DNA from: Neptuniibacter sp048548695
GTDB lineage: Bacteria > Pseudomonadota > Gammaproteobacteria > Pseudomonadales > Balneatricaceae
Assembly (NCBI RefSeq): GCF_048548695.1
Contig: NZ_JBLYIF010000004.1
Length of the DNA: 64,000 nucleotides
Reading direction: 5' to 3' (one strand)
Under the pieces are notes generated by a model. It had not been told where the DNA came from. It did not search any database and saw nothing but the letters and a program-made list of their open reading frames with translations. The number at the start of each line of letters is the position of its first letter. The first letter of the stretch is position 1. A program made the translations under genes and the position numbers. Positions 9,118 to 18,026 of the stretch are shown here, one piece after another.

Positions 9118-9166
9118 GAAAATCCCTCTGATCGTGCGCTTTTTTGTCTTGGTAAATTTTGTCTGA

Positions 9167-9493
9167 TTAGTCGCAGCAATTAAGCTGTCTGGCAATTGCC
9201 TGTTGTTGCTGTAACCACTCGGAATGGTTCTGCGCCGCTGCAGCGATAACCTGTTTGCACCAGTCAGGTAGTGCTGGGTGCAGCCGGTAAAATACCCATT
9301 GCCCGCGTCGTTCATCTTGTAATAGCCCAGTAGTGCGTAGCAGAGCTAGATGCCGGGAGATTTTGGGTTGGCTTAACTGCAACCTTGCTGTCAGTTCACA
9401 GACGCATAATTCATCCAGCACGGATACCAGTAGTATCACCTGCAGGCGGGTGGCATCGGCCATGGCTTTAAAAAAAGGCACACTATCGTTCAT
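9167..9493 (-). CDS. arsR: ArsR-family arsenic-responsive repressor
   Basis: A 108-residue winged-helix repressor (start MNDSVPFF). The metalloid-binding ELCVCEL motif has Cys30 and Cys32 in the DNA-binding helix, and the protein ends with vicinal cysteines (QLNCCD) that could add a ligand. An upstream ATG at 9520 exists but lies inside the operator dyad and lacks a ribosome site, so I prefer 9493. It is the first gene of the ars operon and should repress it in the absence of As(III). Confidence 0.9.
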   Translation of the reverse strand: MNDSVPFFKAMADATRLQVILLVSVLDELCVCELTARLQLSQPKISRHLALLRTTGLLQDERRGQWVFYRLHPALPDWCKQVIAAAAQNHSEWLQQQQAIARQLNCCD

Positions 9494-9503
9494 GCAATAT
9501 TCC

Positions 9504-9525
9504 AATATACGGATAACCATATATT
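9504..9525. promoter_or_regulatory. ArsR operator dyad
   Basis: A perfect inverted repeat with arms AATATA (9504-9509) and TATATT (9520-9525) around a ten-base centre sits 11 bases upstream of the chosen arsR start. The size, AT-rich arms and position are typical of ArsR operators. Binding here would give autoregulation of the whole operon. The dyad is directly visible; its function is inferred. Confidence 0.7.
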
Positions 9526-9666
9526 AATCTATACAGGGTAGCAGACAAGTTTTTTTTGGCGTTATGTGGCGTGTTCTGTCCGGCGGGGTGACTGCGTAAG
9601 CGCTTGTGCCGGCAAGGTCGGTGGTACTCTACGTCGTCTGACTCAAGCAGTAGGCTGAATGCGGAT

Positions 9667-9690
9667 AAAAAAACCCCTCACGGGGAGGGG
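9667..9690 (-). terminator. Rho-independent terminator (minus strand)
   Basis: Read on the minus strand, a six-base-pair stem CCCCTC/GAGGGG with a five-base loop is followed by seven Ts. It lies about 240 bases downstream of pheA and about 140 bases before arsR, so it either ends a long pheA 3' extension or a separate small RNA. Confidence 0.75.
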
Positions 9691-9870
9691 CTAAAATGCG
9701 TTAACTCGTGGCGATGCCAGAGTTGAAGATGGGATGCAGATGAGCTCTTGGCCGCGTCATGTCCAGAACGGCCAAAGCTTAAGTGCAGTTTTAGTATCGA
9801 GTTTTTTTGTGCGCCGCAATATGAAACTTTTGTACTGAAAGCAGGGTAAGGGTTTATACCTTGGTATAAC
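9667..9870 (-). ncRNA. Candidate small RNA or structured pheA 3' UTR
   Basis: This gap of about 430 bases between arsR and pheA holds no convincing protein gene. On the minus strand it contains a 16-base perfect palindrome TTATACCTTGGTATAA (9854-9869), a hairpin of about ten base pairs with one bulge at 9744-9778 and the strong terminator at 9667-9690. This suggests a structured transcript of roughly 180-200 nt. Promoter-like hexamers near 9870-9900 are weak. It matches no RNA family that I recognise. It may simply be a long 3' UTR. Confidence 0.3.
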
Positions 9871-9927
9871 TCGATCAACCTGTATTTGTGTAAGGTTTAC
9901 CGATGTATAAAAAATAAACAGGGTTTT

Positions 9928-10797
9928 CTATTCCTCGATGATCTGATCCCGTTGTAGCCGGAATGGGTGCCATGGATAGGTACCCAGAATCCTTACTTCT
10001 TTGGCAAAGAAGTCTAGTTCCTGCAGGGCATAGCGCATCGCTTTGTCATGGGGGTGGCCTTCCACATCCAAATGGAAGCTGGAAACCTGCATGGTATCTG
10101 ACGCCATATAACTTTCCAGTTTCAACATATTAACCCCGTTGGTGGCAAAACCGCCCAGTGCTTTGTAGAGGGCAGCGGGGATGTTGCGCACCGTAAACAG
10201 CAGGGAGGTCATGAAACGGATATCCGTTTCTAATATCGGCATGTGGCTGTCACGCGCCAGAATCAGGAACCGAGTGGTATTGCCCGATTTATCCTGGAAG
10301 TTGTCGCGTAGAATTTTCAGGCCGTACAGCTCGGCTGCCAGGCTGGACGCAATCGCGGCCTGAGAGGTATTGCCGGACTGACTGAGTTGTTCTGCCGCAC
10401 CGGCTGTATCCAGGCTGGCAACTGCGTCAAGGCCTAGCTCGGTAGTATGTTGCAGGCACTGCGCCAGGGCCTGGGGGTGAGATGACACTGATTCGATAGT
10501 CTGCAGCGTGCTGTCCGGCAGGCCGAGCAGGCAGTGGTTCACCGGCTCAAAATGCTCACCGACAATATGCAGTTTGCTTTGGGGCATCAGCCGATAGATC
10601 TCTTCAACCCGGCCCGCTGTAGAGTTTTCCAGCGGAATCATCGCCAGCCGTGCTTCACCCCGTTCTACCATAAACATGGCGTCGGAAAAGGTGTTGCAGG
10701 CGTATGGCTGCAGTTCCGGAAAAGCCGTGCGGCAGGATAGATGAGAGTATGCTCCGGGTACACCCTGATAAGCGATGATGGCTGGCAGATCGGTCAT
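9928..10797 (-). CDS. pheA: Prephenate dehydratase (monofunctional, with ACT domain)
   Basis: A 289-residue enzyme converting prephenate to phenylpyruvate for phenylalanine synthesis. The PDT domain fills residues 1-185, with YQGVPGAYSHL near the start, IPLENSTAGRV at 54-64 and the catalytic TTRF at 174-177. A C-terminal ACT domain (about 190-275) should bind phenylalanine for feedback control. There is no N-terminal chorismate mutase domain, unlike the fused P-protein of E. coli or Pseudomonas, so that activity must come from elsewhere. It is divergent from trmH. Confidence 0.9.
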   Translation of the reverse strand: MTDLPAIIAYQGVPGAYSHLSCRTAFPELQPYACNTFSDAMFMVERGEARLAMIPLENSTAGRVEEIYRLMPQSKLHIVGEHFEPVNHCLLGLPDSTLQTIESVSSHPQALAQCLQHTTELGLDAVASLDTAGAAEQLSQSGNTSQAAIASSLAAELYGLKILRDNFQDKSGNTTRFLILARDSHMPILETDIRFMTSLLFTVRNIPAALYKALGGFATNGVNMLKLESYMASDTMQVSSFHLDVEGHPHDKAMRYALQELDFFAKEVRILGTYPWHPFRLQRDQIIEE

Positions 10798-10888
10798 GGT
10801 CAGGTCTTCACAATTATTTAGGCGCCTATTATGGCACAGGCCTGTGGGATGGGGCGATATCTGGCTGTGGACGAAACGTTAACTCCGG

Positions 10889-10894
10889 TATAAT
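10889..10894 (+). promoter_or_regulatory. Probable -10 box for trmH
   Basis: A perfect TATAAT lies 32 bases upstream of the trmH ATG. The -35 region is poor (a TGTGGA-like hexamer at 17-base spacing). Transcription would start near 10901, leaving a short leader. Confidence 0.5.
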
Positions 10895-10926
10895 GCTGCC
10901 TTCCCCGGCGACTGGATAACCCCGTC

Positions 10927-11643
10927 ATGACACCGCAACGCTTGGAAACTTTGCGCCAGCTTCTGCAACGCCGCCAAATCGATTTCACACTGATTGCTGA
11001 TCAGGTGAATAAACCGCGTAACCTGTCTGCTTTGATGCGTAATGCTGATGCGGTGGGTATGCACCTCATCCATACAGTGGTGCCAGAGGTCGGTTATCGC
11101 AATTATCGGGGCACAGCTTCAGGCAGCGATAGGTATGTAAAGTGTCAGCAACATGACACTTTTCAATCGGCCTATGACAGGATCAAGGCTCAGGGCATGA
11201 CCTTGGTCGCGGCACATTTTTCGGAACGCGCCATTGCGTACCGATCGTTTGATTATACTCAGCCCTGCGCGCTGTTATTGGGGGCGGAGAAATTCGGTGT
11301 CAGTGAACGGGCAGCCGAGTTGGCGGATGTGCATGTGGTGATTCCTATGCTGGGTGCGGTACAGTCACTGAATGTATCCACAGCGGCAGGCATTATTCTG
11401 GCTGAAGCTCAGCACCAGCGCATGGTGGCAGGCTGCTATGACAGCCCCAGTTTATCGGATGATGAGATACAGCGTTGCCTGTTTGAATGGGATCACCGAG
11501 AACTGGCGCGTTTCTGTCGCCAGCATGAGCTGGCCTATCCACCCTACAATGCAGAGGGTGAATTGGTGGATGCGCCGCGCTGGCATCAGGCGGTACAGGC
11601 GGGGCAGGCTGCCCGGTTTGATTGGTCTCAAGAGCCAGTCTGA
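10927..11643 (+). CDS. trmH: tRNA (guanosine-2'-O-)-methyltransferase TrmH
   Basis: A 238-residue SPOUT-class methyltransferase that adds a 2'-O-methyl group to G18 of tRNA. The three SPOUT motifs are visible: PRNLSALMRNADAVG at about residue 29, LLLGAEKFGVSERA at about 116 and VIPMLGAVQSLNVSTAAGIIL at about 137. The C-terminal extension with WDHRELARFC is typical of TrmH. It is the first gene after the pheA-trmH divergent region and is followed closely by lhgO. Confidence 0.9.
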   Translation: MTPQRLETLRQLLQRRQIDFTLIADQVNKPRNLSALMRNADAVGMHLIHTVVPEVGYRNYRGTASGSDRYVKCQQHDTFQSAYDRIKAQGMTLVAAHFSERAIAYRSFDYTQPCALLLGAEKFGVSERAAELADVHVVIPMLGAVQSLNVSTAAGIILAEAQHQRMVAGCYDSPSLSDDEIQRCLFEWDHRELARFCRQHELAYPPYNAEGELVDAPRWHQAVQAGQAARFDWSQEPV

Positions 11644-11684
11644 AACAACCTCCAATTGGGTGTCACTTAAGAAGGAAGTCACAA

Positions 11685-12911
11685 TTGAATACGCATAAGG
11701 CGTTGTATGATTTTTTGATTGTCGGTGGTGGCATTCTCGGGCTTGCCACGGCCTGGCAGTTGCAACAGCGCTATCCCGATCGCTCTGTTCTGTTGCTGGA
11801 AAAAGAAGCGGCGTTAGCCAGCCACCAGACCGGTCGCAATTCCGGTGTTATTCATGCCGGCGTTTATTATGCCCCAGGTAGCTTGAAAGCGCGCTTCTGC
11901 AAACAGGGTAATGCGGAAACCAAAGCCTTCTGTCGTGAGCATCAGATTCCGTTTGATGAATGCGGTAAATTGCTGGTGGCAACCACGGCTGATGAGCTGC
12001 AACGGATGCAGGTGTTGCAACAGCGTTGTCACGACAATGACATTGCCATCGAAGTATTGGACCAGCAGGGCCTTGCTGCCCGGGAGCCCAACGTCACCGG
12101 GCTGGGGGCGATCTTTGTGCCCTCTACCGGCATTGTTGATTACCGCACAATCACCGAAAAACTGGCGGAACTGTTCTGTGCCGCTGGTGGTACCATTGAA
12201 TATGGTAAACAAGTGGCACGGTTAGAGCAGTTTCATGACCGTATCACGGCGTATTGCGGTAATGAACGCTATCAGGCGCGTTATATGGTGGCCTGTGCCG
12301 GACTGCATTCTGATCGGCTGGTCAGTATGTTGGGACAAAAACCTGAGTTTCGTATTATTCCGTTTCGGGGTGAGTATTACCGCCTGGCAGAACAGCATAA
12401 CCAGATCGTTAACCATCTGATCTATCCGATACCAAACCCCGCGTTGCCGTTTCTGGGAGTACACCTAACCCGTATGATTGATGGCAGTGTTACGGTGGGG
12501 CCTAATGCGGTGCTGGCGCTGCATCGGGAAGGTTATCGGCGGGGGCAGTTTGAGTTGTCCGAGGCGCTGAGAATTCTGACCTATCCCGGTACCCTGCGCC
12601 TGGTGCTGAAGCATTTCAGAACCAGTATGGCTGAGTTGAAAAACTCCCTGTCCCGGCGGGGGTATCTCAGTCTGGTGCATAAATATTGTCCGCAACTGAC
12701 GCTGGATGACCTGCAACCCTATCCGGCCGGTATTCGTGCCCAGGCAGTACGCATGGATGGTACGCCGGTGGATGACTTTCTGTTTACTGAAACAGCGCGG
12801 GCATTAGTGGTGTGTAATGCCCCTTCACCGGCGGCTACATCGGCCTTGCCAATTGGGCGGCATATCATTGAGCGGCTGGAAAAGTTGGTGGAGTTTTCAC
12901 GCGGGCCATAG
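11685..12911 (+). CDS. lhgO: L-2-hydroxyglutarate oxidase
   Basis: A 408-residue FAD-dependent oxidoreductase that returns L-2-hydroxyglutarate to 2-oxoglutarate, passing electrons to the respiratory chain. The FAD-binding motif LIVGGGILGLATAWQL lies at residues 10-25 and the family signature HQTGRNSGVIHAGVYY near 47. The TTG start at 11685 is chosen because aaggaag precedes it; an in-frame upstream start at 11622 would overlap trmH and lacks such a site. Length agrees with LhgO of E. coli (about 420). Confidence 0.88.
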   Translation: MNTHKALYDFLIVGGGILGLATAWQLQQRYPDRSVLLLEKEAALASHQTGRNSGVIHAGVYYAPGSLKARFCKQGNAETKAFCREHQIPFDECGKLLVATTADELQRMQVLQQRCHDNDIAIEVLDQQGLAAREPNVTGLGAIFVPSTGIVDYRTITEKLAELFCAAGGTIEYGKQVARLEQFHDRITAYCGNERYQARYMVACAGLHSDRLVSMLGQKPEFRIIPFRGEYYRLAEQHNQIVNHLIYPIPNPALPFLGVHLTRMIDGSVTVGPNAVLALHREGYRRGQFELSEALRILTYPGTLRLVLKHFRTSMAELKNSLSRRGYLSLVHKYCPQLTLDDLQPYPAGIRAQAVRMDGTPVDDFLFTETARALVVCNAPSPAATSALPIGRHIIERLEKLVEFSRGP

Positions 12912-13025
12912 GTTGATAAAAAAAACCAATCACCTTGCTTAAAACTATCAATTTCTTAAATTCAATAAATTATTTTAATCTCTCTTCTGTCGAAACGATT
13001 CATAGCGCTCACAGGAGAGAGAAAC

Positions 13026-13595
13026 ATGTCACAGTCTTTAATCAACACGGAAATCAAACCTTTCAACGCGTCTGCATTTAAACGTGGCGAGTTCATCGAA
13101 GTCTCTGATGAAAATCTGAAAGGTAAATGGTCAGTTGTGTTCTTTTATCCCGCCGATTTCACTTTTGTTTGCCCAACTGAGCTGGGTGATCTGGCCGACA
13201 ATTACGCCGAGTTTCAGAAAATGGGTGTAGAAATTTACTCAGTATCCACTGACACCCACTTCACCCACAAAGCGTGGCACGACACTTCCGACACTATCGG
13301 TAAAATCGAGTACACCATGATCGGTGATCCGACCGGCACCATTACCCGCAACTTCGGTGCCATGCGTGAAGATCAGGGTCTGGCTAATCGTGCCACCTTT
13401 GTGATTGATCCTGACGGTATCATCCAGGCCGTAGAAGTGACTGCAGAAGGTATTGGTCGTGAAGCCAATGATCTGATTCGCAAACTGAAAGCGGCTCAGT
13501 ATGTGGCAGCTCATCCAGGTGAAGTCTGTCCGGCCAAGTGGAAAGAGGGCGAAGCGACTCTGGCGCCTTCCCTGGATTTGGTTGGCAAAATCTGA
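13026..13595 (+). CDS. ahpC: Alkyl hydroperoxide reductase subunit C (AhpC peroxiredoxin)
   Basis: A 189-residue typical 2-Cys peroxiredoxin. The peroxidatic cysteine is in FYPADFTFVCPTE (Cys49) and the resolving cysteine in GEVCPAKW (Cys168). It reduces hydrogen peroxide and organic peroxides and is recycled by AhpF, encoded next. The ATG has a strong AGGAGAG site. The leader is AT-rich; I could not find a convincing OxyR site, though regulation by OxyR is usual. A terminator separates it from ahpF, so ahpC is probably expressed at a higher level. Confidence 0.95.
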   Translation: MSQSLINTEIKPFNASAFKRGEFIEVSDENLKGKWSVVFFYPADFTFVCPTELGDLADNYAEFQKMGVEIYSVSTDTHFTHKAWHDTSDTIGKIEYTMIGDPTGTITRNFGAMREDQGLANRATFVIDPDGIIQAVEVTAEGIGREANDLIRKLKAAQYVAAHPGEVCPAKWKEGEATLAPSLDLVGKI

Positions 13596-13616
13596 TCTCC
13601 AGCAAGCAACAAACCT

Positions 13617-13641
13617 GGCCCCGGGCACGGGGCCTTTTTTT
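13617..13641 (+). terminator. Terminator between ahpC and ahpF
   Basis: A perfect seven-base-pair stem GGCCCCG/CGGGGCC with a four-base loop is followed by seven Ts, 22 bases after the ahpC stop and 27 bases before the ahpF start. It would end most ahpC transcripts and allow limited read-through to ahpF, a common arrangement. Confidence 0.9.
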
Positions 13642-13667
13642 GACCGGTAACGACTCAGGATTTGATC

Positions 13668-15242
13668 ATGTTAGATAATACTTTGAAGCAACAGCTGGAC
13701 ACATACCTGCAGAAAATCGTTAATCCGATAGAGGTTACCGTGTCGAGCCATGACAGTAATAAAGGGCAGGAGCTGCAGGCACTGGCAACAGATATTGCAG
13801 GCCTGAGCGATAAGATTTCCCTGCAGGTGGATGAACAATCACAGGGCCGGGCGCCACAGATGGCGATTGCTCCCCAGGGGGAAGTGTCCAGAATCGCTTT
13901 TGCCGGTATTCCGATGGGGCATGAATTTACGTCGCTGGTACTGGCACTGTTGCAGTCCGGTGGTCATCCATCTAAAGAGAAAGCGGAAACCATCGAGCAG
14001 ATCCAAAGTTTGCAGGGTGAGTTGAAGTTTGAAACCTATATTTCACTGTCTTGCCAGAACTGCCCGGACGTGGTGCAGGCGCTGAATTTAATGGCGATAT
14101 TAAATCCCAATATTAGCCACACCATGATTGACGGTGCCCTGTTTCAGGATGAGGTGTCAGAACGCAATATTATGGCGGTACCGTCTGTATACCTGAATGG
14201 TGAGCTGTTCGGTCAGGGCCGTATGAGTTTGGCGGAAATTCTGAATAAGCTGGACAGTGGTGGCGCCGACCAACAGGCGGCGGCACTGGCAGCAAAAGCA
14301 CCCTATGACGTGCTGGTGGTCGGCGGTGGCCCTGCCGGGGCAGCTGCCGCCATCTATGCGGCGCGCAAGGGTATTCGTACCGGTATTGTGGCAGAGCGTT
14401 TTGGTGGCCAGGTGATGGATACCATGGCGATCGAAAACTTTATCTCAGTTAAGGCAACTGAAGGCCCGAAACTGGTGGCAGGATTGGAGCAGCACGTTCT
14501 GGATTACGATGTTGATCTGGTCAACGGCCAGCGGGCAACAGGACTGACGCAGGGGGACCTGTTGGAGGTTGCTTTGGCAAGCGGGGCCAGTCTGAAAAGC
14601 CGTGCTGTTATTCTAGCGACCGGAGCACGCTGGCGCGAGATGAATGTACCGGGAGAACAGGAGTATCGTGGTAAGGGCGTGGCTTACTGCCCGCACTGTG
14701 ATGGTCCGTTATTTAAAGGCAAAAAGGTAGCGGTGATCGGTGGGGGCAACTCCGGTATCGAAGCAGCGATTGATCTGGCCGGCCTGGTTGAGCATGTCAC
14801 CGTGCTGGAGTTCAGTGACCAGTTACGGGCTGATGCAGTATTGCTGCGCAAAGCCCGTTCCATGGCCAATATCAGTATCATTAAACAGGCCCAGACCACC
14901 GAAGTCCTGGGTGATGGTCAGCGGGTGACCGGGTTGCAATATACCGACCGCAACAGTGGTGAATCACATTCACTGCAGCTGGCGGGTGTGTTTGTCCAGA
15001 TCGGTCTGGTACCGAATACTGAATGGCTCAAGGATACCCTGGAGCTGTCTGAGTATGGTGAGATTGAGATCGATAGCCGGGGTCAGACTTCCTTGCCGGG
15101 GGTATTTGCGGCAGGGGATGTGACAACCGTGCCTTATAAACAGATTATTATTGCGATGGGGGCGGGAGCCACGTCGTCCCTGGCGGCGTTTGACCACCTG
15201 ATTCGCAGTTCTGTCGATGAGACGCAAGAGGCAGCAGCTTAA
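13668..15242 (+). CDS. ahpF: Alkyl hydroperoxide reductase subunit F
   Basis: A 524-residue flavoprotein disulfide reductase that transfers electrons from NAD(P)H to AhpC. It has the N-terminal double-thioredoxin fold with the CxxC motif SCQNCPD (Cys129/Cys132), an FAD-binding VVGGGPAGAAAAIYAARKG, a second redox pair in AYCPHCDGPLF near residue 345, and the pyridine-nucleotide motif VIGGGNSGIEAA. ATG 13668 is favoured over a TTG two codons upstream. Length is that of full AhpF, not of plain thioredoxin reductase. Confidence 0.95.
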   Translation: MLDNTLKQQLDTYLQKIVNPIEVTVSSHDSNKGQELQALATDIAGLSDKISLQVDEQSQGRAPQMAIAPQGEVSRIAFAGIPMGHEFTSLVLALLQSGGHPSKEKAETIEQIQSLQGELKFETYISLSCQNCPDVVQALNLMAILNPNISHTMIDGALFQDEVSERNIMAVPSVYLNGELFGQGRMSLAEILNKLDSGGADQQAAALAAKAPYDVLVVGGGPAGAAAAIYAARKGIRTGIVAERFGGQVMDTMAIENFISVKATEGPKLVAGLEQHVLDYDVDLVNGQRATGLTQGDLLEVALASGASLKSRAVILATGARWREMNVPGEQEYRGKGVAYCPHCDGPLFKGKKVAVIGGGNSGIEAAIDLAGLVEHVTVLEFSDQLRADAVLLRKARSMANISIIKQAQTTEVLGDGQRVTGLQYTDRNSGESHSLQLAGVFVQIGLVPNTEWLKDTLELSEYGEIEIDSRGQTSLPGVFAAGDVTTVPYKQIIIAMGAGATSSLAAFDHLIRSSVDETQEAAA

Positions 15243-15248
15243 CCGACC

Positions 15249-15273
15249 AACCCGGCTCTAGCCGGGTTTTCTT
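15249..15273 (+). terminator. Terminator after ahpF
   Basis: An eight-base-pair stem AACCCGGC/GCCGGGTT with a TCTA loop is followed by a T-rich tail (TTCTTGTT), seven bases after the ahpF stop. Confidence 0.85.
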
Positions 15274-15434
15274 GTTGTTATCTAAGACTTTCTCCTAAAC
15301 GGCACTATCACGGGACTTCCCGGCACTAAGGTTCTGGACAGTTCACGCGTGTTTCATCTAGGCTAGAGCTAAAACCGGCCTGACGGCGTGTCTGACGCCC
15401 GGCTATTCAGTTCGAACACCGGAGGCACTCGCCG

Positions 15435-17348
15435 ATGACGCTGTCAAAGCAGCTACTGTTGCTCATCTCGCTGATTTTTTTGGCTATTTTCTCGGTCAAC
15501 TACATCACCAGTATCAACAATATACGTGAGTATCTGCAGGTTGAGTCAGAAGTCCACGCGCAGGATACCGCTACGTCGATGGGACTGTCTCTGAGCCCTT
15601 ATATTCTGGATGAAACAGATCCGATTCTGGAAACCATGGTCAACACCATTTTTGACCGTGGTTACTATCTGGAAATTTTACTGGAGAGTAACAAAGGCAA
15701 GGAGTTGGTGCGTAAAACGAACCCCAAATCCTTTGCTGAAGTGCCCGAATGGTTTACCAACCTGTTACCGATGACCACCGCCACAGCGCAATCTGATATC
15801 GATGCAGGCTGGATACCCGGTGGCACCATTTATGTCACCATTCATCCTGGCTTTGGTTACCTTAAACTCTGGCAGCAGGCCAAGCGGAGTCTGGCTTATT
15901 CTGCCATTGCTTTTGCCGTGTCAGTGTTACTGTTGATTATTATGCTGCGCTGGGTGCTTAGCCCGTTATCCCGCATCAGCAAACAGGCACGTAATATTGC
16001 CGATGGTAAATTTGAAACCATTGATAACCTGCCCTGGACCACAGAAATTCGCTATGTGGCGGAGTCGATGAACTTGATGTCGGGCAAGATCGAGAAAGTC
16101 ATCACCAACCTTAATAGCCGGCTGGAAGAAACCGGAAAACGGCTCCGGGTGGATGATCTTACCGGCCTTGAAACCCGCAGTACCTTTGAAACCGAAATGA
16201 AAGAGCGGTTTATCAGCAGAGGGCAGGGGCATATCTTCCTGGTTCGTATTGCTGACCTGGGTGGTTTTGCCAGCACCCGTAGCTCGGGTCAGGTTGATGA
16301 TTTTATTCGCGAGTTTGTTGATGCGGTGCGCCATGGACTGACGGATGCTGGTGTTAGCGGTGACTGTCTGTATCGTATTGTCGGCGCAGAATTTATCTTA
16401 ATTGCCGACTGTGCTGATCAGGCAGCAGCAGAAGGGCTGTGTCAGAAAATTCTGGCGCGGATGGAACAGCTGGGCAGTCGCTATGATAAAGCCGATGTGG
16501 CACATATGGGTGGCGTGGCCTTTGATCCACACAGTACTACAGCTGCCATGGTGGCTGCAGCAACCGAGGCGTATGAAAAAGCATTGCTGATCGGTGCCAA
16601 CAGCTTTGCCATCAATCAGGATAGCGGCAATGCCCGCGGCCTGGATGAGTGGAAAGCGCTGGTGAGTAAGGTGATCAGTGAGCGGCGCATCGAGATTGAA
16701 TATGCGCAACAGGCATACTCGCTAGCTGACGGTAGCACTGACCAGTTAGTGCTGGAAGAGGCGATGTCCAGCGTGCAGGATGACAATGGTCAGGCACTGC
16801 CGATTGGTACATTTGTGTCAGTTGCAGAAACGTTGGGTGAAATCGTTACCTTTGACATGTTTGTGGTGCGCACGGTACTGGAGCAGATCCGTTCGCGGCA
16901 GATACAGCATAGGGTGGCGGTCAACCTGTCGTTTACCACCCTGTCTAACAACAATTTCCGCTCAGAGTTGTACCGCTTGCTGCAGGACAATGCAGATATT
17001 GCCGGCAATCTGGTGTTCAGTATTACTGCATATGCCGCAACTAAGGATCTGACAGCCTTCAAATCCTTTATCGACTTTGCGCATCGTAGCGGTGCGAAAG
17101 TGATTCTGAAACGTTTCGAAAGTCGCTTTATATCGCTGGATACCATTAAAGAATATCAGCTTGATTATATCCGTCTGGCTCGAGCTTACACTGAACAGAT
17201 CAGTCGAGATCCGGAAAAACGTAGTTGGGTTGAAGCGTTGAAAGAGTTGGGCGAATTGCTGAATATTGAGATTGTTGCCGAGGCGGTTGAGACAGACGCG
17301 GATTATCAAACCGTCAAGGAAATTGGCATTACTGCGGCCAGCCGATGA
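15435..17348 (+). CDS. lapD: LapD-like c-di-GMP receptor (degenerate GGDEF-EAL)
   Basis: A 637-residue inner-membrane protein. It has a first membrane helix (about 5-25), a periplasmic sensor with GWIPGGTIYVTIHPGFGYLKLW, a second helix (about 153-177), HAMP, then degenerate GGDEF and EAL domains. The GGDEF site reads VGAEF and the EAL site reads EIEYA, so catalysis is unlikely. LapD proteins bind c-di-GMP through the EAL domain and sequester the protease LapG, protecting a large adhesin on the cell surface. The next gene overlaps by four bases and encodes LapG, which strongly supports the call. No adhesin gene lies in the window. Confidence 0.9.
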   Translation: MTLSKQLLLLISLIFLAIFSVNYITSINNIREYLQVESEVHAQDTATSMGLSLSPYILDETDPILETMVNTIFDRGYYLEILLESNKGKELVRKTNPKSFAEVPEWFTNLLPMTTATAQSDIDAGWIPGGTIYVTIHPGFGYLKLWQQAKRSLAYSAIAFAVSVLLLIIMLRWVLSPLSRISKQARNIADGKFETIDNLPWTTEIRYVAESMNLMSGKIEKVITNLNSRLEETGKRLRVDDLTGLETRSTFETEMKERFISRGQGHIFLVRIADLGGFASTRSSGQVDDFIREFVDAVRHGLTDAGVSGDCLYRIVGAEFILIADCADQAAAEGLCQKILARMEQLGSRYDKADVAHMGGVAFDPHSTTAAMVAAATEAYEKALLIGANSFAINQDSGNARGLDEWKALVSKVISERRIEIEYAQQAYSLADGSTDQLVLEEAMSSVQDDNGQALPIGTFVSVAETLGEIVTFDMFVVRTVLEQIRSRQIQHRVAVNLSFTTLSNNNFRSELYRLLQDNADIAGNLVFSITAYAATKDLTAFKSFIDFAHRSGAKVILKRFESRFISLDTIKEYQLDYIRLARAYTEQISRDPEKRSWVEALKELGELLNIEIVAEAVETDADYQTVKEIGITAASR

Positions 17349-18016
17349 GGAAACAATCCATGTGGCGACGGTATCATCGGCTATTCAGAGCTGCCTTTGG
17401 CGCAGCCCTGCTGGCTGCTGTGCCGCTGGTGCAGGCGGGAAACCTGGTTAACTTTAGCGAGGGTTTGCTGTACCGGGTCGAGAAAAAATTTGGCCAGACG
17501 GCAGTATTGCGGCTTAACGCGCTGGCCAAACTGGTGCGTGAAAACGCTGACCTCAGCGAACTGGACAAAGTTCGGGAGGTGAATGATTTCTTCAACCTCG
17601 TGCCTTACTACACTGATTTACAGCACTGGGGCGTTAGCGATTACTGGGCGACGCCGTTTGAAAAGCTCACCACTTTTGGCGGCGATTGTGAAGATTATGC
17701 TATCGCCAAATATTTCACCCTGCGTGAGCTGGGTATTGGTGATAAAAAACTGCGCATTACCTATGTTAAAGCACTTAACTGGAATGAAGCACATATGGTG
17801 CTTACCTATTATCCGGTTGAAAATGAAATTCCGCTGGTTCTGGATAACTTGAACCCGGAACTTCTGCCAGCGAGCAAACGTCGGGATCTGGTGCCGGTAT
17901 ACAGTTTCAACGGTGATGGTTTGTGGCTGGCAAAAGGGCGTGGTACCGGTAAACGTGTGGGGGGCTCCAGTCGGCTTAAACTGTGGAAAGACCTGCAATC
18001 ACGTATGGCGAAATAG
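17345..18016 (+). CDS. lapG: LapG-like periplasmic cysteine protease (BTLCP family)
   Basis: A 223-residue transglutaminase-like cysteine proteinase. A hydrophobic N-terminal segment ending VPLVQAG near residue 32 is a signal peptide. The catalytic triad is visible: Cys115 in FGGDCEDYA, His150 in NWNEAHMVL and Asp167 in LVLDNLNP. LapG cleaves the N-terminal retention region of LapA-type adhesins when released by LapD at low c-di-GMP, dispersing biofilms. The start overlaps the lapD stop (ATGA). It is convergent with a diguanylate cyclase gene. Confidence 0.92.
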   Translation: MRKQSMWRRYHRLFRAAFGAALLAAVPLVQAGNLVNFSEGLLYRVEKKFGQTAVLRLNALAKLVRENADLSELDKVREVNDFFNLVPYYTDLQHWGVSDYWATPFEKLTTFGGDCEDYAIAKYFTLRELGIGDKKLRITYVKALNWNEAHMVLTYYPVENEIPLVLDNLNPELLPASKRRDLVPVYSFNGDGLWLAKGRGTGKRVGGSSRLKLWKDLQSRMAK

Positions 18017-18026
18017 TGCGGCTGAT

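Noticed and set aside
9678..9878. 66-codon minus-strand frame in the arsR-pheA gap
   Set aside because: No plausible start context, and it overlaps a terminator stem; the structure fits RNA better than protein.
12916..13012. Possible OxyR site upstream of ahpC
   Set aside because: The leader has scattered ATT and CTAT elements but no spacing that matches the ATAG-N7 pattern well; not strong enough to call.
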